Shown here: positions 12,338 to 25,393 of the stretch, one piece after another | Layout of the letters: the number at the start of each line of letters is the position of its first letter | Position numbering within the stretch: position 1 is the first letter of the stretch | Assembly: GCA_024509875.1 (NCBI GenBank) | Contig: JAMPIV010003422.1 | Span: 131,001-195,000 of the forward strand | Source of the DNA: Oreohelix idahoensis | Lineage: Eukaryota; Mollusca; Gastropoda; Stylommatophora; Oreohelicidae | Direction of reading: 5' to 3' | DNA length: 64,000 nt | The notes under the pieces: model-generated | Seen by the model: the letters and a program-made list of their open reading frames with translations, nothing else | What the model was told of the DNA's origin: nothing | Database searches by the model: none | Translations under genes and position numbers: made by a program

Positions 12338-12785
12338 TGCTCTCCAGCACTCCACGCCATACAAATTTATGTGACTCTCCAGCACTCCGCGCTACACAAA
12401 TTTCTGTTACTCTCCAGCACTCCGCGCCACACAAATTTCTGTTACTCTCCAGCACTCCACGCCATACAAATTTCTGTTACTCTCCAGCACTCCACGCCAT
12501 ACAAATTTCTGTTACTCTCCAGCACTCCACGCCATACAAATTTCTGTTACTCTCCAGCACTCCACGCCATACAAATTTCTGTTACTCTCCAGCACTCCGC
12601 GCCACACAAATTTCTGTTACTCTCCAGCACTCCGCGCCACACAAATTTCTGTTACTCTCCAGCACTCCGCGCCACACAAATTTCTGTTACTCTCCAGCAC
12701 TCCACGCCATACAAATTTCTGTTACTCTCCAGCACTCCGCGCCACACAAATTTCTGTTACTCTCCAGCACTTCACGCCACACAAA
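12338..12785. repeat. 35-bp minisatellite, about 13 units
   Basis: The unit is CTCTCCAGCACTCC(A/G)CGCC(A/G) joined to (C/T)ACAAATTTCTGTTA, with a strict 35-bp period. Only a few positions vary. Because 35 is not a multiple of 3 and the unit has no + strand stop, every + frame stays open and gives the same permuted peptide. The apparent 185- and 176-residue frames here are therefore artefacts. Confidence 0.92.
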
Positions 12786-12997
12786 AGTACAAGAAAGTAC
12801 ACAACTCTCATATACTCATAATTTGTGCTGTACTGAGAAGATTTCCAAAATGTAGTTTAGATTTGCAAAGGCAGTTCTGGCTTTATTCATTCTGTTACTG
12901 ACGTCTTTCCTTGTTCCGCCGTCTTGTCTCCTCATCCTGTATCTGTCTCTAATTATCTTCTCCACATGTTCTTTGATCTCCCCCTATCTACCTTACC

Positions 12998-13086
12998 CAC
13001 ACACGGACAAGAGAACTGGAGATATAAAAACACACGGACAAGAGAACTGGAGATATAAAAACACACGGACAAGAGAACTGTAGACA
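12998..13086 (-). repeat. Short inverted copy of the 31-bp satellite, about 2.7 units
   Basis: This carries ACACGGACAAGAGAACTGG and AGATATAAAAAC, the exact reverse complement of the unit of the large array that starts near 14029. It lies about 0.95 kb before that array, so the two together form an inverted repeat. Confidence 0.9.
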
Positions 13087-13479
13087 TGCATTAAAGGGTG
13101 AAGAAGCCCTCTCCATCTCCAGCGTACCATTCTCTTTTGTTCTGATCTTTAACAAAGCAATTTGTTTTAAAATTGAGCAATTAGTAATAATGTGTAATCC
13201 CCCCCTCCCCGCCCCCTCCCCCCGAATGTGGACATTTAATCATTGCCGTTAACGGGAGTTAAGCTTGTATTTAATTTTAATTTCGTTATTTATTTCAATT
13301 TTTTTTAAAATATTAACTTTACCAAACGGAAACCTAATTGGCAGATAAATTGTCATGTTTATTCTCATAACATTCCGTATACTATTTGACTTCTCTGTAT
13401 GTGGCTGTTTCACAATCAATATACATAAAGTTTTTGTACACAAACATTTGGACACTAAAGAGTACAGTACAAAATATAA
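13087..13479. other. Spacer between arrays
   Basis: This holds a C-rich run (about 13199-13222) and AT-rich DNA. The short overlapping frames on both strands (13249-13543) are not supported as genes. Confidence 0.4.
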
Positions 13480-13910
13480 TATCCAACATCGTCATTACCA
13501 AACAATAACAATTATCGTCATTACCAAACAATATCCAACATAGTCAAACACCCAAAAAAAAATCTAACATCGTTATTACCAAACAATATCTAACATCGTC
13601 CTTACCAATCAATATCCAACATCGTTATTACCAAACAATATCCAACCTCGTCATTACCAAATAATATCCAACATCGTCATTACCAAACAAAATCCAACAT
13701 CGTCATTACCAAACAATATCCAACCTCGTCATTAGCAAACAGTATCCAAATTCGTCATTACCAAACAATATCCAACATCGTCATTACCAAACAATATCCA
13801 ACATCGTCAAAAACCAAAACAAATATCTAACATCATCATTACCAAACAATATTCAACATCGTTATTACCAAACAACATCCAACATCGTCATTACCAAACA
13901 ATATCTAAAG
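13480..13910. repeat. 26-bp minisatellite, about 16 units
   Basis: The unit is ATCCAACATCGTCATTACC then AAACAAT, with variants (CCTCG, TTATTACC, TCTAAC) and a few irregular units. It ends about 120 bp before the 31-bp array. Confidence 0.88.
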
Positions 13911-14028
13911 TAACCAACTACCTTTCAGCTTCCAAAAGAACAAGGAACTTCAACAAAATCATGTGACAACTCTCCTGTCACGTGCCAAGGTCTGGAATAT
14001 CTTCTTCATCCCTTTAATGCATGTCTAC

Positions 14029-17000
14029 AGTTCTCTTGTCCGTGTGTTTTTATATCTCCAGTTCTCTTGTCCGTATGTTTTTATATCTCCAGTTATTTTG
14101 TCCGTGTGTTTTTATATCTCCAGTTATCTTGTCCGTGTGTTTTTATATCTCCAGTTCTCTTGTCCGTGTGTTTTTATATCTCCAGTTCTCCCATCCATGT
14201 GTTTTTATATCTCCAGTTCTTTTGTCCGTGTGTTTTTATATCACCATTTCTCTTGTCCGTGTGTTTTTATATCTCCAGTTCTTTTGTCCGTGTGTTTTTA
14301 TATCTCCAGTTCTCTTGTCCATGTGTTTTTATTTCTCCAGTTCTTTTGTCCGTGTGTTTTTATATCTCCAGTTCTCTTGTCCGTGTGTTTTTATATCTCC
14401 AGTTCTCTTGTCCGTGTGTTTTTATATCTCCAGTTCTCTTGTCCGTGTGTTTTTATATCTCCAGTTCTCTTGTCCGTGTGTTTTTATATCTCCAGTTCTC
14501 TTGTCCGTGTGTTTTTTTATCACCAGTTCTTTTGTCCGTGTGTTTTTATATCTCCAGTTCTCTTGTCCGTGTGTTTTTATATCTCCAGTTCTTTTGTCCG
14601 TGTGTTTTTATATCTCCAGTTCTCTTGTCCGTGTGTTTTTATATCTCCAGTTCTCTTGTCCGTGTGTTTTTATATCTCCAGTTCTCTTGTCCGTGTGTTT
14701 TTATATCTCCAGTTCTCTTGTCCGTGTGTTTTTATATCTCCAGTTCTCTTGTCCGTGTGTTTTTATATCTCCAGTTCTTTTGTCCGTGTGTTTTTATATC
14801 TCCAGTTCTCTTGTCCATGTGTTTTTATTTCTCCAGTTCTTTTGTCCGTGTGTTTTTATATCACCATTTCTCTTGTCCGTGTGTTTTTATATCTCCAGTT
14901 CTTTTGTCCGTGTGTTTTTATATCTCCAGTTCTCTTGTCCATGTGTTTTTATTTCTCCAGTTCTTTTGTCCGTGTGTTTTTATATCTCCAGTTCTCTTGT
15001 CCATGTGTTTTTATTTCTCCAGTTCTTTTGTCCGTGTGTTTTTATATCACCATTTCTCTTGTCCGTGTGTTTTTATATCTCCAGTTCTTTTGTCCGTGTG
15101 TTTTTATATCTCCAGTTCTCTTGTCCGTGTGTTTTTATATCTCCAGTTCTTTTGTCCGTGTGTTTTTTTTTTCCAGTTCTTTTGTTCGTGTGTTTTTATA
15201 TCTCCAGTTCTTTGTCCGTGTGTTTTTTATATCTCCAGTTTCTTTCCATGTGTTTTTATATCTCCAGTTCTTTTGTCCGTGTGTTTTTATATCTCCAGTT
15301 CTCTTGTCCATGTGTTTTTATTTCTCCAGTTCTTTTGTCCGTGTGTTTTTATATCTCCAGTTCTCTTGTCCGTGTGTTTTTATATCTCCAGTTCTCTTGT
15401 CCGTGTGTTTTTATATCTCCAGTTCTCTTGTCCGTGTGTTTTTATATCTCCAGTTCTCTTCTCCATGTGTTTTATATCTCCAGTTCTCTTGTCCGTGTGT
15501 TTTTATATCTCCAGTTCTCTTGTCCGTGTGTTTTTATATCTCCAGTTCTCTTGTCCGTGTGTTTTTATATCTCCAGTTCTCTTTTTCATGTGTTTTTATA
15601 TTTCCAGTTCTCTTCTCCATGTGTTTTTATATGTCCAGTTCTCTTCTCCATGTGTTTTATATCTACAGTTCTCTTGTTCGTGTGTTTTTATATCTCCAGT
15701 TTTCCTCTCCATGTGTTTTTATATCTCCAGTTCTCTTGTCCGTGTGTTTTTATATCTGTGTTTTTATATCTCTAGTTCTCTTGTCCGTGTGTTTTTATAT
15801 CTCCAGTTCTCTTGTCCGTGTGTTTTTATATCTCCAGTTCTCTTGTCCGTGTGTTTTATATCTCCAGTTCTCTTGTCCGTGTGTTTTTATATCTCTAGTT
15901 CTTGTGTCCGTGTGTTTTTATATCTCCAGTTCTCTTGTCCGTGTGTTTTTATATCTCCAGTTCTCTTGTCCGTGTGTTTTTATATCTCCAGTTCTCTTGT
16001 CCGTGTGTTTTTATATCTCCAGTTCTCTTGTCCGTGTGTTTTTATATCTCCAGTTCTCTTCTCTATGAGTTTTTATATCTCTAGTTCTCTTGTCCGTGTG
16101 TTTTTATATCTCCAGTTCTCTTGTCCGTGTGTTTTTATATCTCCAGTTCTCTTGGTTCCGTTTAGTTTTTGTTTTTATATCTCTAGTTCTCTTGTCCGTG
16201 TGTTTTTATAACTCCAGTTCTCTTGTCCGTGTGTTTTTATATCTCCAGTTCTCTTGTCCGTGTGTTTTTATATCTCCAGTTCTCTTGTCCGTGTGTTTTT
16301 ATATCTCCAGTTCTCTTCTCCATGTGTTTTATATCTCCAGTTCTCTTTTCCGTGTGTTTTTATATCTCTAGTTCTCTTGTCCATGTGTTTTTATATCTCC
16401 AGTTCTCTTATTCATGTGCTTTTATATCTCCAGTTCTCTTGTCCGTGTGTTTTTATATCTCCAGTTCTCTTGTCTATGTGTTTTAATATCTCCAGTTCTC
16501 TTGTCCGTGTGTTTTATTATCTCCAGTTCTCTTGTCCGTGTGTTTTTATATCTCCAGTTCTCTTCTCCATGTGTTTTATATCTCCAGTTCTCTTTTCCGT
16601 GTGTTTTTATATCTCTAGTTCTCTTGTCCATGTGTTTTTATATCTCCAGTTCTCTTATTCATGTGCTTTTATATCTCCAGTTCTCTTGTCCGTGTGTTTT
16701 TATATCTCCAGTTCTCTTGTCTATGTGTTTTAATATCTCCAGTTCTCTTGTCCGTGTGTTTTTATATCTCCAGTTCTCTTCTCCATGTGTTTTATATCTC
16801 CAGTTCTCTTGTCCGTGTGTTTTTATATCTCCAGTTCTCTTTTTCATGTGTTTTTATATCTCCAGTTCTCTTCTCCATGTGTTTTATATCTCCAGTTCTC
16901 TTCTCCATGTGTTTTATATCTCCAGTTCTCTTGTCCGTGTGTTTTTATATCTCCAGTTCTCTTTTTCATGTGTTTTTATATTTCCAGTTCTCTTCTCCAT

Positions 17001-20000
17001 GTGTTTTTATATGTCCAGTTCTCTTGTCCGTGTGTTTTTATATCTCCAGTTCTCTTGTCCGTGTGTTTTTATATCTCCAGTTTTCCTCTCCATGTGTTTT
17101 TATATCTTCAGTTCTCTTGTCCGTGTGTTTTTATATCTCCAGTTCCTTTCTCCATGTGTTTTTATATCTCCAGTTCTCTTTTCCATGTGTTTTTATATCT
17201 CCAGTTCTCTTGTCCGTGTGTTTTTATATCTCTAGTTCTCTTCTCCATGTGTTTTTATATCTCTAGTTCTCTTGTCCGTGTGTTTTTATATCTCCAGTTC
17301 TCTTGTCCGTGTGTTTTTATATCTCCAGTTCTCTTGTCCGTAAGTTTTCATATCTCTAGTTCTCTTGTCCGTGTGTTTTTATATCTCCAGTTCTCTTGTC
17401 CGTGTGTTTTTATATCTCCAGTTCTCTTGTCCGTGTGTTTTTATATCTCTAGTTCTCTTGTCCGTGTGTTTTTATATCTCCAGTTCTCTTGTCCGTGTGT
17501 TTTTATATCTCCAGTTCTCTTGTCCGTGTGTTTTTATATCTCCAGTTCTCTTGTCCGTGTGTTTTTATATCTCTAGTTCTCTTCTCCATGTGTTTTTATA
17601 TCTCCAGTTCTCTTCTCCATGTGTTTTTATGTCTCCAGTTCTCTTGTCCGTGTGTTTTTATATCTCTAGTTCTCTTGTCCGTGTGTTTTTATATATCTAG
17701 TTCTCTTCTCCATGTGTTTTTATATCTCTAGTTCTCTTCTCCATGTGTTTTTATATCTCTAGTTCTCTTGTCCGTGTGTTTTTATATCTCTAGTTCTCTT
17801 TTGTCCGTGTGTTTTTATATCTCCAGTTCTCTTCTCCATGTGTTTTATATCTCCAGTTCTCTTGTCCGTGTGTTTTTATATCTCCAGTTCTCTTTTCCAT
17901 GTGTTTTTATATTTCCAGTTCTCTTCTCCATGTGTTTTTATATGTCCAGTTCTCTTCTCCATGTGTTTTATATCTACAGTTCTCTTGTCCGTGTGTTTTT
18001 ATATCTCCAGTTTTCCTCTCCATGTGTTTTTATATCTCCAGTTCTCTTGTCCGTGTGTTTTTATATCTCCAGTTCTCTTGTCCGTGTGTTTTTATATCTC
18101 CAGTTCTCTTGTCCGTGTGTTTTTATATCTCCAGTTCTCTTGTCCGTGTGTTTTTATATCTCCAGTTCTCTTGTCCGTGTGTTTTATATCTCCAGTTCTC
18201 TTGTCCGTGTGTTTTTATATCTCTAGTTCTATTGTCCGTGTGTTTTTATATCTCCAGTTCTCTTGTCCGTGTGTTTTTATATCTCCAGTTCTCTTGTCCG
18301 TGTGTTTTTATATCTCCAGTTCTCTTGTCCGTGTGTTTTTATATCTCTAGTTCTCTTGTCCATGTGTTTTTATATCTCCAGTTCTCTTATTCATGTGCTT
18401 TTATATCTCCAGTTCTCTTGTCCGTGTGTTTTTATATCTCCAGTTCTCTTGTCTATGTGTTTTAATATCTCCAGTTCTCTTGTCCGTGTGTTTTAATATC
18501 TCCAGTTCTCTTGTCCGTGTGTTTTTATATCTCCAGTTCTCTTCTCCATGTGTTTTATATCTCCAGTTCTCTTTTCCGTGTGTTTTTATATCTCTAGTTC
18601 TCTTGTCCATGTGTTTTTATATCTCCAGTTCTCTTATTCATGTGCTTTTATATCTCCAGTTCTCTTGTCCGTGTGTTTTTATATCTCCAGTTCTCTTGTC
18701 TATGTGTTTTAATATCTCCAGTTCTCTTGTCCGTGTGTTTTTATATCTCCAGTTCTCTTCTCCATGTGTTTTATATCTCCAGTTCTCTTGTCCGTGTGTT
18801 TTTATATCTCCAGTTGTTTTGTCCGTGTGTTTTTATATCTCCAGTTCTCTTCTCCATGTGTTTTATATCTCCAGTTCTCTTGTCCGTGTGTTTTTATATC
18901 TCCAGTTCTCTTTTTCATGTGTTTTTATATTTCCAGTTCTCTTCTCCATGTGTTTTTATATCTCCAGTTCTCTTAGAAATTCCATGTGTTTTAATATCTA
19001 CAGTTCTCTTGTTCGTGTGTTTTTATATCTCCAGTTTTCCTCTCCATGTGGTTTTATATATCTCCAGTTCTCCTTGTCCGTGACCTTGTGTGTTTTTATA
19101 TCTCCAGTTCTCTTGTCCGTGTGTTTTATATCTCCAGTTCTCTTGTCCGTGTGTTTTTATATCTCTAGTTCTCTTGTCCGTGTGTTTTTATATCTCCAGT
19201 TCTCTTGTCCGTGTGTTTTTATATCTCCAGTTCTCGTGTCCGTGTGTTTTTATATCTCTAGTTCTCTTGTCCGTGTGTTTTTATATCTCCAGTTCTCTTG
19301 TCCGTGTGTTTTTATATCTCCAGTTCTCTTGTCCGTGTGTTTTATATCTCCAGTTCTCTTGTCCGTGTGTTTTTATATCTCTAGTTCTTGTGTCCGTGTG
19401 TTTTTATATCTCCAGTTCTCTTGTCCGTGTGTTTTTATATCTCCAGTTCTCTTGTCCGTGTGTTTTTATATCTCCAGTTCTCTTGTCCGTGTGTTTTTAT
19501 ATCTCCAGTTCTCTTGTCCGTGTGTTTTTATATCTCCAGTTCTCTTCTCTATGAGTTTTTATATCTCTAGTTCTCTTGTCCGTGTGTTTTTATATCTCCA
19601 GTTCTCTTGTCCGTGTGTTTTTATATCTCTAGTTCTCTTGTCCGTTTGTTTTTATATCTCTAGTTCTCTTGTCCGTGTGTTTTTATAACTCCAGTTCTCT
19701 TGTCCGTGTGTTTTTATATCTCCAGTTCTCTTGTCCGTGTGTTTTTATATCTCCAGTTCTCTTGTCCGTGTGTTTTTATATCTCCAGTTCTCTTCTCCAT
19801 GTGTTTTATATCTCCAGTTCTCTTTTCCGTGTGTTTTTATATCTCTAGTTCTCTTGTCCATGTGTTTTTATATCTCCAGTTCTCTTATTCATGTGCTTTT
19901 ATATCTCCAGTTCTCTTGTCCGTGTGTTTTTATATCTCCAGTTCTCTTGTCTATGTGTTTTAATATCTCCAGTTCTCTTGTCCGTGTGTTTTTATATCTC

Positions 20001-23000
20001 CAGTTCTCTTGTCCGTGTGTTTTTATATCTCCAGTTCTCTTCTCCATGTGTTTTATATCTCCAGTTCTCTTTTCCGTGTGTTTTTATATCTCTAGTTCTC
20101 TTGTCCATGTGTTTTTATATCTCCAGTTCTCTTATTCATGTGCTTTTATATCTCCAGTTCTCTTGTCCGTGTGTTTTTATATCTCCAGTTCTCTTGTCTA
20201 TGTGTTTTAATATCTCCAGTTCTCTTGTCCGTGTGTTTTTATATCTCCAGTTCTCTTCTCCATGTGTTTTATATCTCCAGTTCTCTTGTCCGTGTGTTTT
20301 TATATCTCCAGTTCTCTTTTTCATGTGTTTTTATATTTCCAGTTCTCTTCTCCATGTGTTTTTATATGTCCAGTTCTCTTCTCCATGTGTTTTATATCTC
20401 CAGTTCTCTTGTCCGTGTGTTTTTATATCTCCAGTTCTCTTTTTCATGTGTTTTTATATTTCCAGTTCTCTTCTCCATGTGTTTTTATATGTCCAGTTCT
20501 CTTCTCCATGTGTTTTATATCTACAGTTCTCTTGTCCGTGTGTTTTTATATCTCCAGTTTTCCTCTCCATGTGTTTTTATATCTTCAGTTCTCTTGTCCG
20601 TGTGTTTTTATATCTCCAGTTCCTTTCTCCATGTGTTTTTATATCTCCAGTTCTCTTTTCCATGTGTTTTTATATCTCCAGTTCTCTTGTCCGTGTGTTT
20701 TTATATCTCTAGTTCTCTTCTCCATGTGTTTTTATATCTCTAGTTCTCTTGTCCGTGTGTTTTTATATCTCCAGTTCTCTTGTCCGTGTGTTTTTATATC
20801 TCCAGTTCTCTTGTCCGTAAGTTTTCATATCTCTAGTTCTCTTGTCCGTGTGTTTTTATATCTCCAGTTCTCTTGTCCGTGTGTTTTTATATCTCCAGTT
20901 CTCTTGTCCGTGTGTTTTTATATCTCTAGTTCTCTTGTCCGTGTGTTTTTATAACTCCAGTTCTCTTGTCCGTGTGTTTTTATATCTCCAGTTCTCTTGT
21001 CCGTGTGTTTTTATATCTCCAGTTCTCTTGTCCGTGTGTTTTTTATATCTCCAGTTCTCTTCTCCATGTGTTTTTATATCTCCAGTTCTCTTCTCCATGT
21101 GTTTTATATCTCCAGTTCTCTTGTCCGTGTGTTTTTATATCTCTAGTTCTCTTGTCCGTGTGTATTTTTTAATTTTTTATATCTCTAGCTAATCCTCTTC
21201 TTTCTCTTCTCCATGTGTTTTTATATCTCTAGTTCTCTTCTCCATGTGTTTTTATATCTCTAGTTCTCTTGTCCGTGTGTTTTTATATCTCTAGTTCTCT
21301 TTTGTCCGTGTGTTTTTATATCTCCAGTTCTCTTCTCCATGTGTTTTATATCTCCAGTTCTCTTGTCCGTGTGTTTTTATATCTCCAGTTCTCTTTTCCA
21401 TGTGTTTTTATATTTCCAGTTCTCTTCTCCATGTGTTTTTATATGTCCAGTTCTCTTCTCCATGTGTTTTATATCTACAGTTCTCTTGTCCGTGTGTTTT
21501 TATATCTCCAGTTTTCCTCTGCATGTGTTTTTATATCTCCAGTTCTCTTGTCCGTGTGTTTTTATATCTCCAGTTCTCTTGTCCGTGTGTTTTTATATCT
21601 CCAGTTCTCTTGTCCGTGTGTTTTTATATCTCCAGTTCTCTTGTCCGTGTGTTTTTATATCTCCAGTTCTCTTGTCCGTGTGTTTTTATATCTCCAGTTC
21701 TCTTGTCCGTGTGTTTTTATATCTCTAGTTCTATTGTCCGTGTGTTTTTATATCTCCAGTTCTCTTGTCCGTGTGTTTTTATATCTCCAGTTCCCTTTTC
21801 CGTGTGTTTTTATATCTCCAGTTCTCTTGTCCGAGTGTTTTTATATCTCCAGTTCACTTCTCCATGTGTTTTATATCTCCAGTTCTCTTGTCCGTGTGTT
21901 TTTATATCTCTAGTTCTCTTGTCCGTGTGTTTTTATATCTCCAGTTCTCTTGTCCGTGTGTTTTTATATCTCTAGTTCTCTTCTCCATGTATTTTATATC
22001 TTTAGTTATCTTGTCTATGTGTTTTAATATCTCCAGTTCTCTTGTCCGTGTGTTTTTATATCTCCAGTTCTCTTCTCCATGTGTTTTATATCTCCAGTTC
22101 TCTTGTCCGTGTGTTTTTATATCTCCAGTTGTTTTGTCCGTGTGTTTTTATATCTCCAGTTCTCTTCTCCATGTGTTTTATATCTCCAGTTCTCTTGTCC
22201 GTGTGTTTTAATATCTCCAGTTCTCTTGTCCGTGTGTTTTTATATCTCCAGTTCTCTTGTCCGTGTGTTTTATATCTCCAGTTCTCTTGTCTGTGTGTTT
22301 TTATATCTCTAGTTCTCTTGTCCGTGTGTTTTTATATCTCCAGTTCTCTTGTCCGTGTGTTTTTTTATCTCCAGTTCTCTTTTCCGTGTGTTTTTATATC
22401 TCTAGTTCTCTTGTCTATGTGTTTTAATATCTCCAGTTCTCTTGTCCGTGTGTTTTTATATCTCCAGTTCTCTTCTCCATGTGTTTTATATCTCCAGTTC
22501 TCTTGTCCGTGTGTTTTTATATCTCCAGTTGTTTTGTCCGTGTGTTTTTATATGTCCAGTTCTCTTCTCCATGTGTTTTATATCTCCAGTTCTCTTGTCC
22601 GTGTGTTTTTATATCTCCAGTTCTCTTTTCCATGTGTTTTTATATTTCCAGTTCTCTTCTCCATGTGTTTTTATATGTCCAGTTCTCTTCTCCATGTGTT
22701 TTATATCTACAGTTCTCTTGTCCGTGTATTTTTATATCTCCAGTTTTCCTCTCCATGTGTTTTTATATCTCTAGTTCTCTTGTCCGTGTGTTTTTATATC
22801 TCCAGTTCTCTTGTCCGTGTGTTTTTATATCTCCAGTTCTCTTCTCCATGTGTTTTTATATCTCTAGTTCTCTTGTCCGTGTGTTTTTATATCTCCAGTT
22901 CTCTTGTCCGTGTGTTTTTATATCTCTAGTTCTCTTGTCCGTGTGTTTTTATATCTCTAGTTCTCTTGTCCGTGTGTTTTTATATCTCCAGTTCTCTTGT

Positions 23001-24880
23001 CCGTGTGTTTTTATATCTCCAGTTCTCTTGTCCGTGTGTTTTTATATCTCTAGTTCTCTTGTCCGTGTGTTTTTATATCTCCAGTTCTCTTGTCCGTGTG
23101 TTTTTATATCTCCAGTTCTCTTGTCCGTGTGTTTTTATATCTCCAGTTCTCTTGTCCGTGTGTTTTTATATCTCTAGTTCTCTTCTCCATGTGTTTTTAT
23201 ATCTCTAGTTCTCTTGTCCGTGTGTTTTTATATCTCCAGTTCTCTTGTCCGTGTGTTTTTATATCTCTAGTTCTCTTGTCCGTGTGTTTTTATATCTCTA
23301 GTTCTCTTCTCCATGTGTTTTTATATCTCTAGTTCTCTTCTCCATGTGTTTTTATATCTCTAGTTCTCTTGTCCGTGTGTTTTTATATCTCTAGTTCTCT
23401 TTTGTCCGTGTGTTTTTATATCTCCAGTTCTCTTGTCCGTGTGTTTTTATATCTCTAGTTCTCTTGTCCGTGTGTTTTTATATCTCTAGTTCTCTTGTCC
23501 GTGTGTTTTTATATCTCTAGTTCTCTTGTCCGTGTGTTTTTATATCTCCAGTTCTCTTGTCCGTGTGTTTTTATATCTCCAGTTCTCTTCTCCATGTGTT
23601 TTTATATCTCTAGTTCTCTTGTCCGTGTGTTTTTATATCTCCAGTTCTCTTGTCCGTGTGTTTTTATATCTCTAGTTCTCTTGTCCGTGTGTTTTTATAT
23701 CTCTAGTTCTCTTGTCCGTGTGTTTTTATATCTCCAGTTCTCTTGTCCGTGTGTTTTTATATCTCTAGTTCTCTTGTCCGTGTGTTTTTATATCTCCAGT
23801 TCTCTTGTCCGTGTGTTTTTATATCTCTAGTTCTCTTCTCCATGTGTTTTTATATCTCTAGTTCTCTTCTCCATGTGTTTTTATATCTCTAGTTCTCTTC
23901 TCCATGTGTTTTTATATCTCTAGTTCTCTTGTCCGTGTGTTTTTATATCTCTAGTTCTCTTCTCCATGTGTTTTTATATCTCTAGTTCTCTTGTCCGTGT
24001 GTTTTTATATCTCCAGTTCTCTTGTCCATGTTTTTTTATATCTCTAGTTCTCTTCTCCATGTGTTTTTATATCTCCAGTTCTCTTGTCCGTGTGTTTTTA
24101 TATCTCCAGTTCTCTTGTCCGTGTGTTTTTATATCTCCAGTTCTCTTGTCCGTGTGTTTTTATATCTCCAGTTCTCTTGTCCGTGTGTTTTAATATCTCC
24201 AGTTCTCTTGTCCGTGTGTTTTTATATCTCCAGTTCTCTTGTCCGTGTGTTTTTATATCTCCAGTTCTCTTGTCCGTGTGTTTTAATATCTCCAGTTCTC
24301 TTGTCCGTGTGTTTTTATATCTCTAGTTCTCTTGTCCGTGTGTTTTAATATCTCCAGTTCTCTTCTCCATGTGTTTTTATATCTCCAGTTCTCTTGTCCG
24401 TGTGTTTTAATATCTCCAGTTCTCTTGTCCGTGTGTTTTTATATCTCCAGTTCTCTTGTCCGTGTGTTTTTATATCTCCAGTTCTCTTCTCCATGTGTTT
24501 TTATATCTCCAGTTCTCTTGTCCGTGTGTTTTAATATCTCCAGTTCTCTTGTCCGTGTGTTTTTATATCTCCAGTTCTCTTGTCCGTGTGTTTTATATCT
24601 CCAGTTCTCTTGTCCGTGTGTTTTTATATCTCTAGTTCTCTTGTCCGTGTGTTTTTATATCTCCAGTTCTCTTGTCCGTGTGTTTTTATATCTCCAGTTC
24701 TCTTGTCCGTGTGTTTTTATATCTCCAGTTCTCTTGTCCGTGTGTTTTTATATCTCCAGTTCTCTTGTCCGTGTGTTTTTATATCTCTAGTTCTCTTGTC
24801 CGTGTGTTTTTATATCTCCAGTTCTCTTGTCCGAGTGTTTTTATATTTCCAGTTCTCTTGTCCATGTGTTTTTATGTCTC
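14029..24880 (+). repeat. Large 31-bp satellite array, about 10.85 kb
   Basis: The main unit is AGTTCTCTTGTCCGTGTG followed by TTTTTATATCTCC. About 350 head-to-tail units run without a break. Variant classes include CTTCTCCATGTG, CTTATTCATGTGC, TTTAATATC, ATATCTCTAG and 30-bp units with a shorter T-run. Groups of variants recur in the same order about 3.48-3.50 kb apart (16.4-17.9 kb versus 19.9-21.4 kb) and about 1.98 kb apart (16.4 versus 18.4 kb), showing higher-order duplication. All three + frames stay open because 31 is not divisible by 3 and the unit has no + strand stop. They share one 31-residue periodic peptide (FYISSSLVRVFLYLQFSCPC), so the 700-residue frames are not evidence of a gene. 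Confidence 0.95.
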
Positions 24881-25042
24881 CCCTAACTTCTCTTTCGCTG
24901 GGGATCTCTTTACAAGGACTGCCTTGTAAAGCTACCAAAAGGTTCCTGAGTATGTGTGCCCTATCCAACGCCAGATATTCGTCTCATCTCTAGTTCCACT
25001 AGTACGTGTCTGGTTCTTGTCATCAGTTCCACTTTGGTGATC
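24881..25042. other. Short spacer after the 31-bp array
   Basis: This is unique sequence with no recognised feature. It is the right boundary of the array. Confidence 0.4.
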
Positions 25043-25057
25043 TTGCCGTACTATTTC

Positions 25058-25393
25058 TTACTTCCTTAGTCGTTCCCCTTCTACCGTGAGGTGTAGAGGT
25101 TTGGAAGAGAGAGCGTCAGACTATCCTATCGGCTGTCTTTCTCCTGGCCTGGTTCCATTCTAGTCCTCGGTCCTTTAAAGATTGTCTAATGGTGTCCTCC
25201 CAGCGGACTCTGGGTCGTCCTGGGGGTCTGGATCCCTGGCTCTTTGTTTCCCATGCTTGTAGTGGGAGCCGATCTTCTCCCATTCTGCAGACATGGCCAA
25301 ACCATCTTAGTTGGGACTGCTCTACTTGGGTCTGCAGGGAGTGGGATTTTAGGCCTTGACGTATCGTCTGGTTGCGGACCATGTCTCTTCTTG
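25058..25393 (-). mobile_element. 5'-truncated LINE 3' end (family A), with perfect target duplication
   Basis: The minus strand encodes the same C-terminal tail as the copy at 10833-11211. It reads MVRNQTIRQGLKSH, QSQLRWFGHVCRMGEDRLP, RPPGRPRVRWEDTIRQSL and QARRKTADRIVW, here without a stop inside the tail. The 3' tail is TAAG-like. A perfect 15-bp direct repeat, TTGCCGTACTATTTC, flanks it (25043-25057 and 25394-25408). This is the signature of LINE insertion, and the 336-bp length shows strong 5' truncation. Confidence 0.88.

Noticed and set aside
12298..12901. Frames of 185 and 176 codons
   Set aside because: Readings of the 35-bp tandem unit.
13963..16211. Frames of 701, 584 and 714 codons resembling a repetitive membrane protein
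   Set aside because: All are readings of the 31-bp tandem unit, which has no forward stop in any frame.
14029..24880. CRISPR array
   Set aside because: The 31-bp units are directly contiguous with no unique spacers, there are no cas genes, and the context is eukaryotic.
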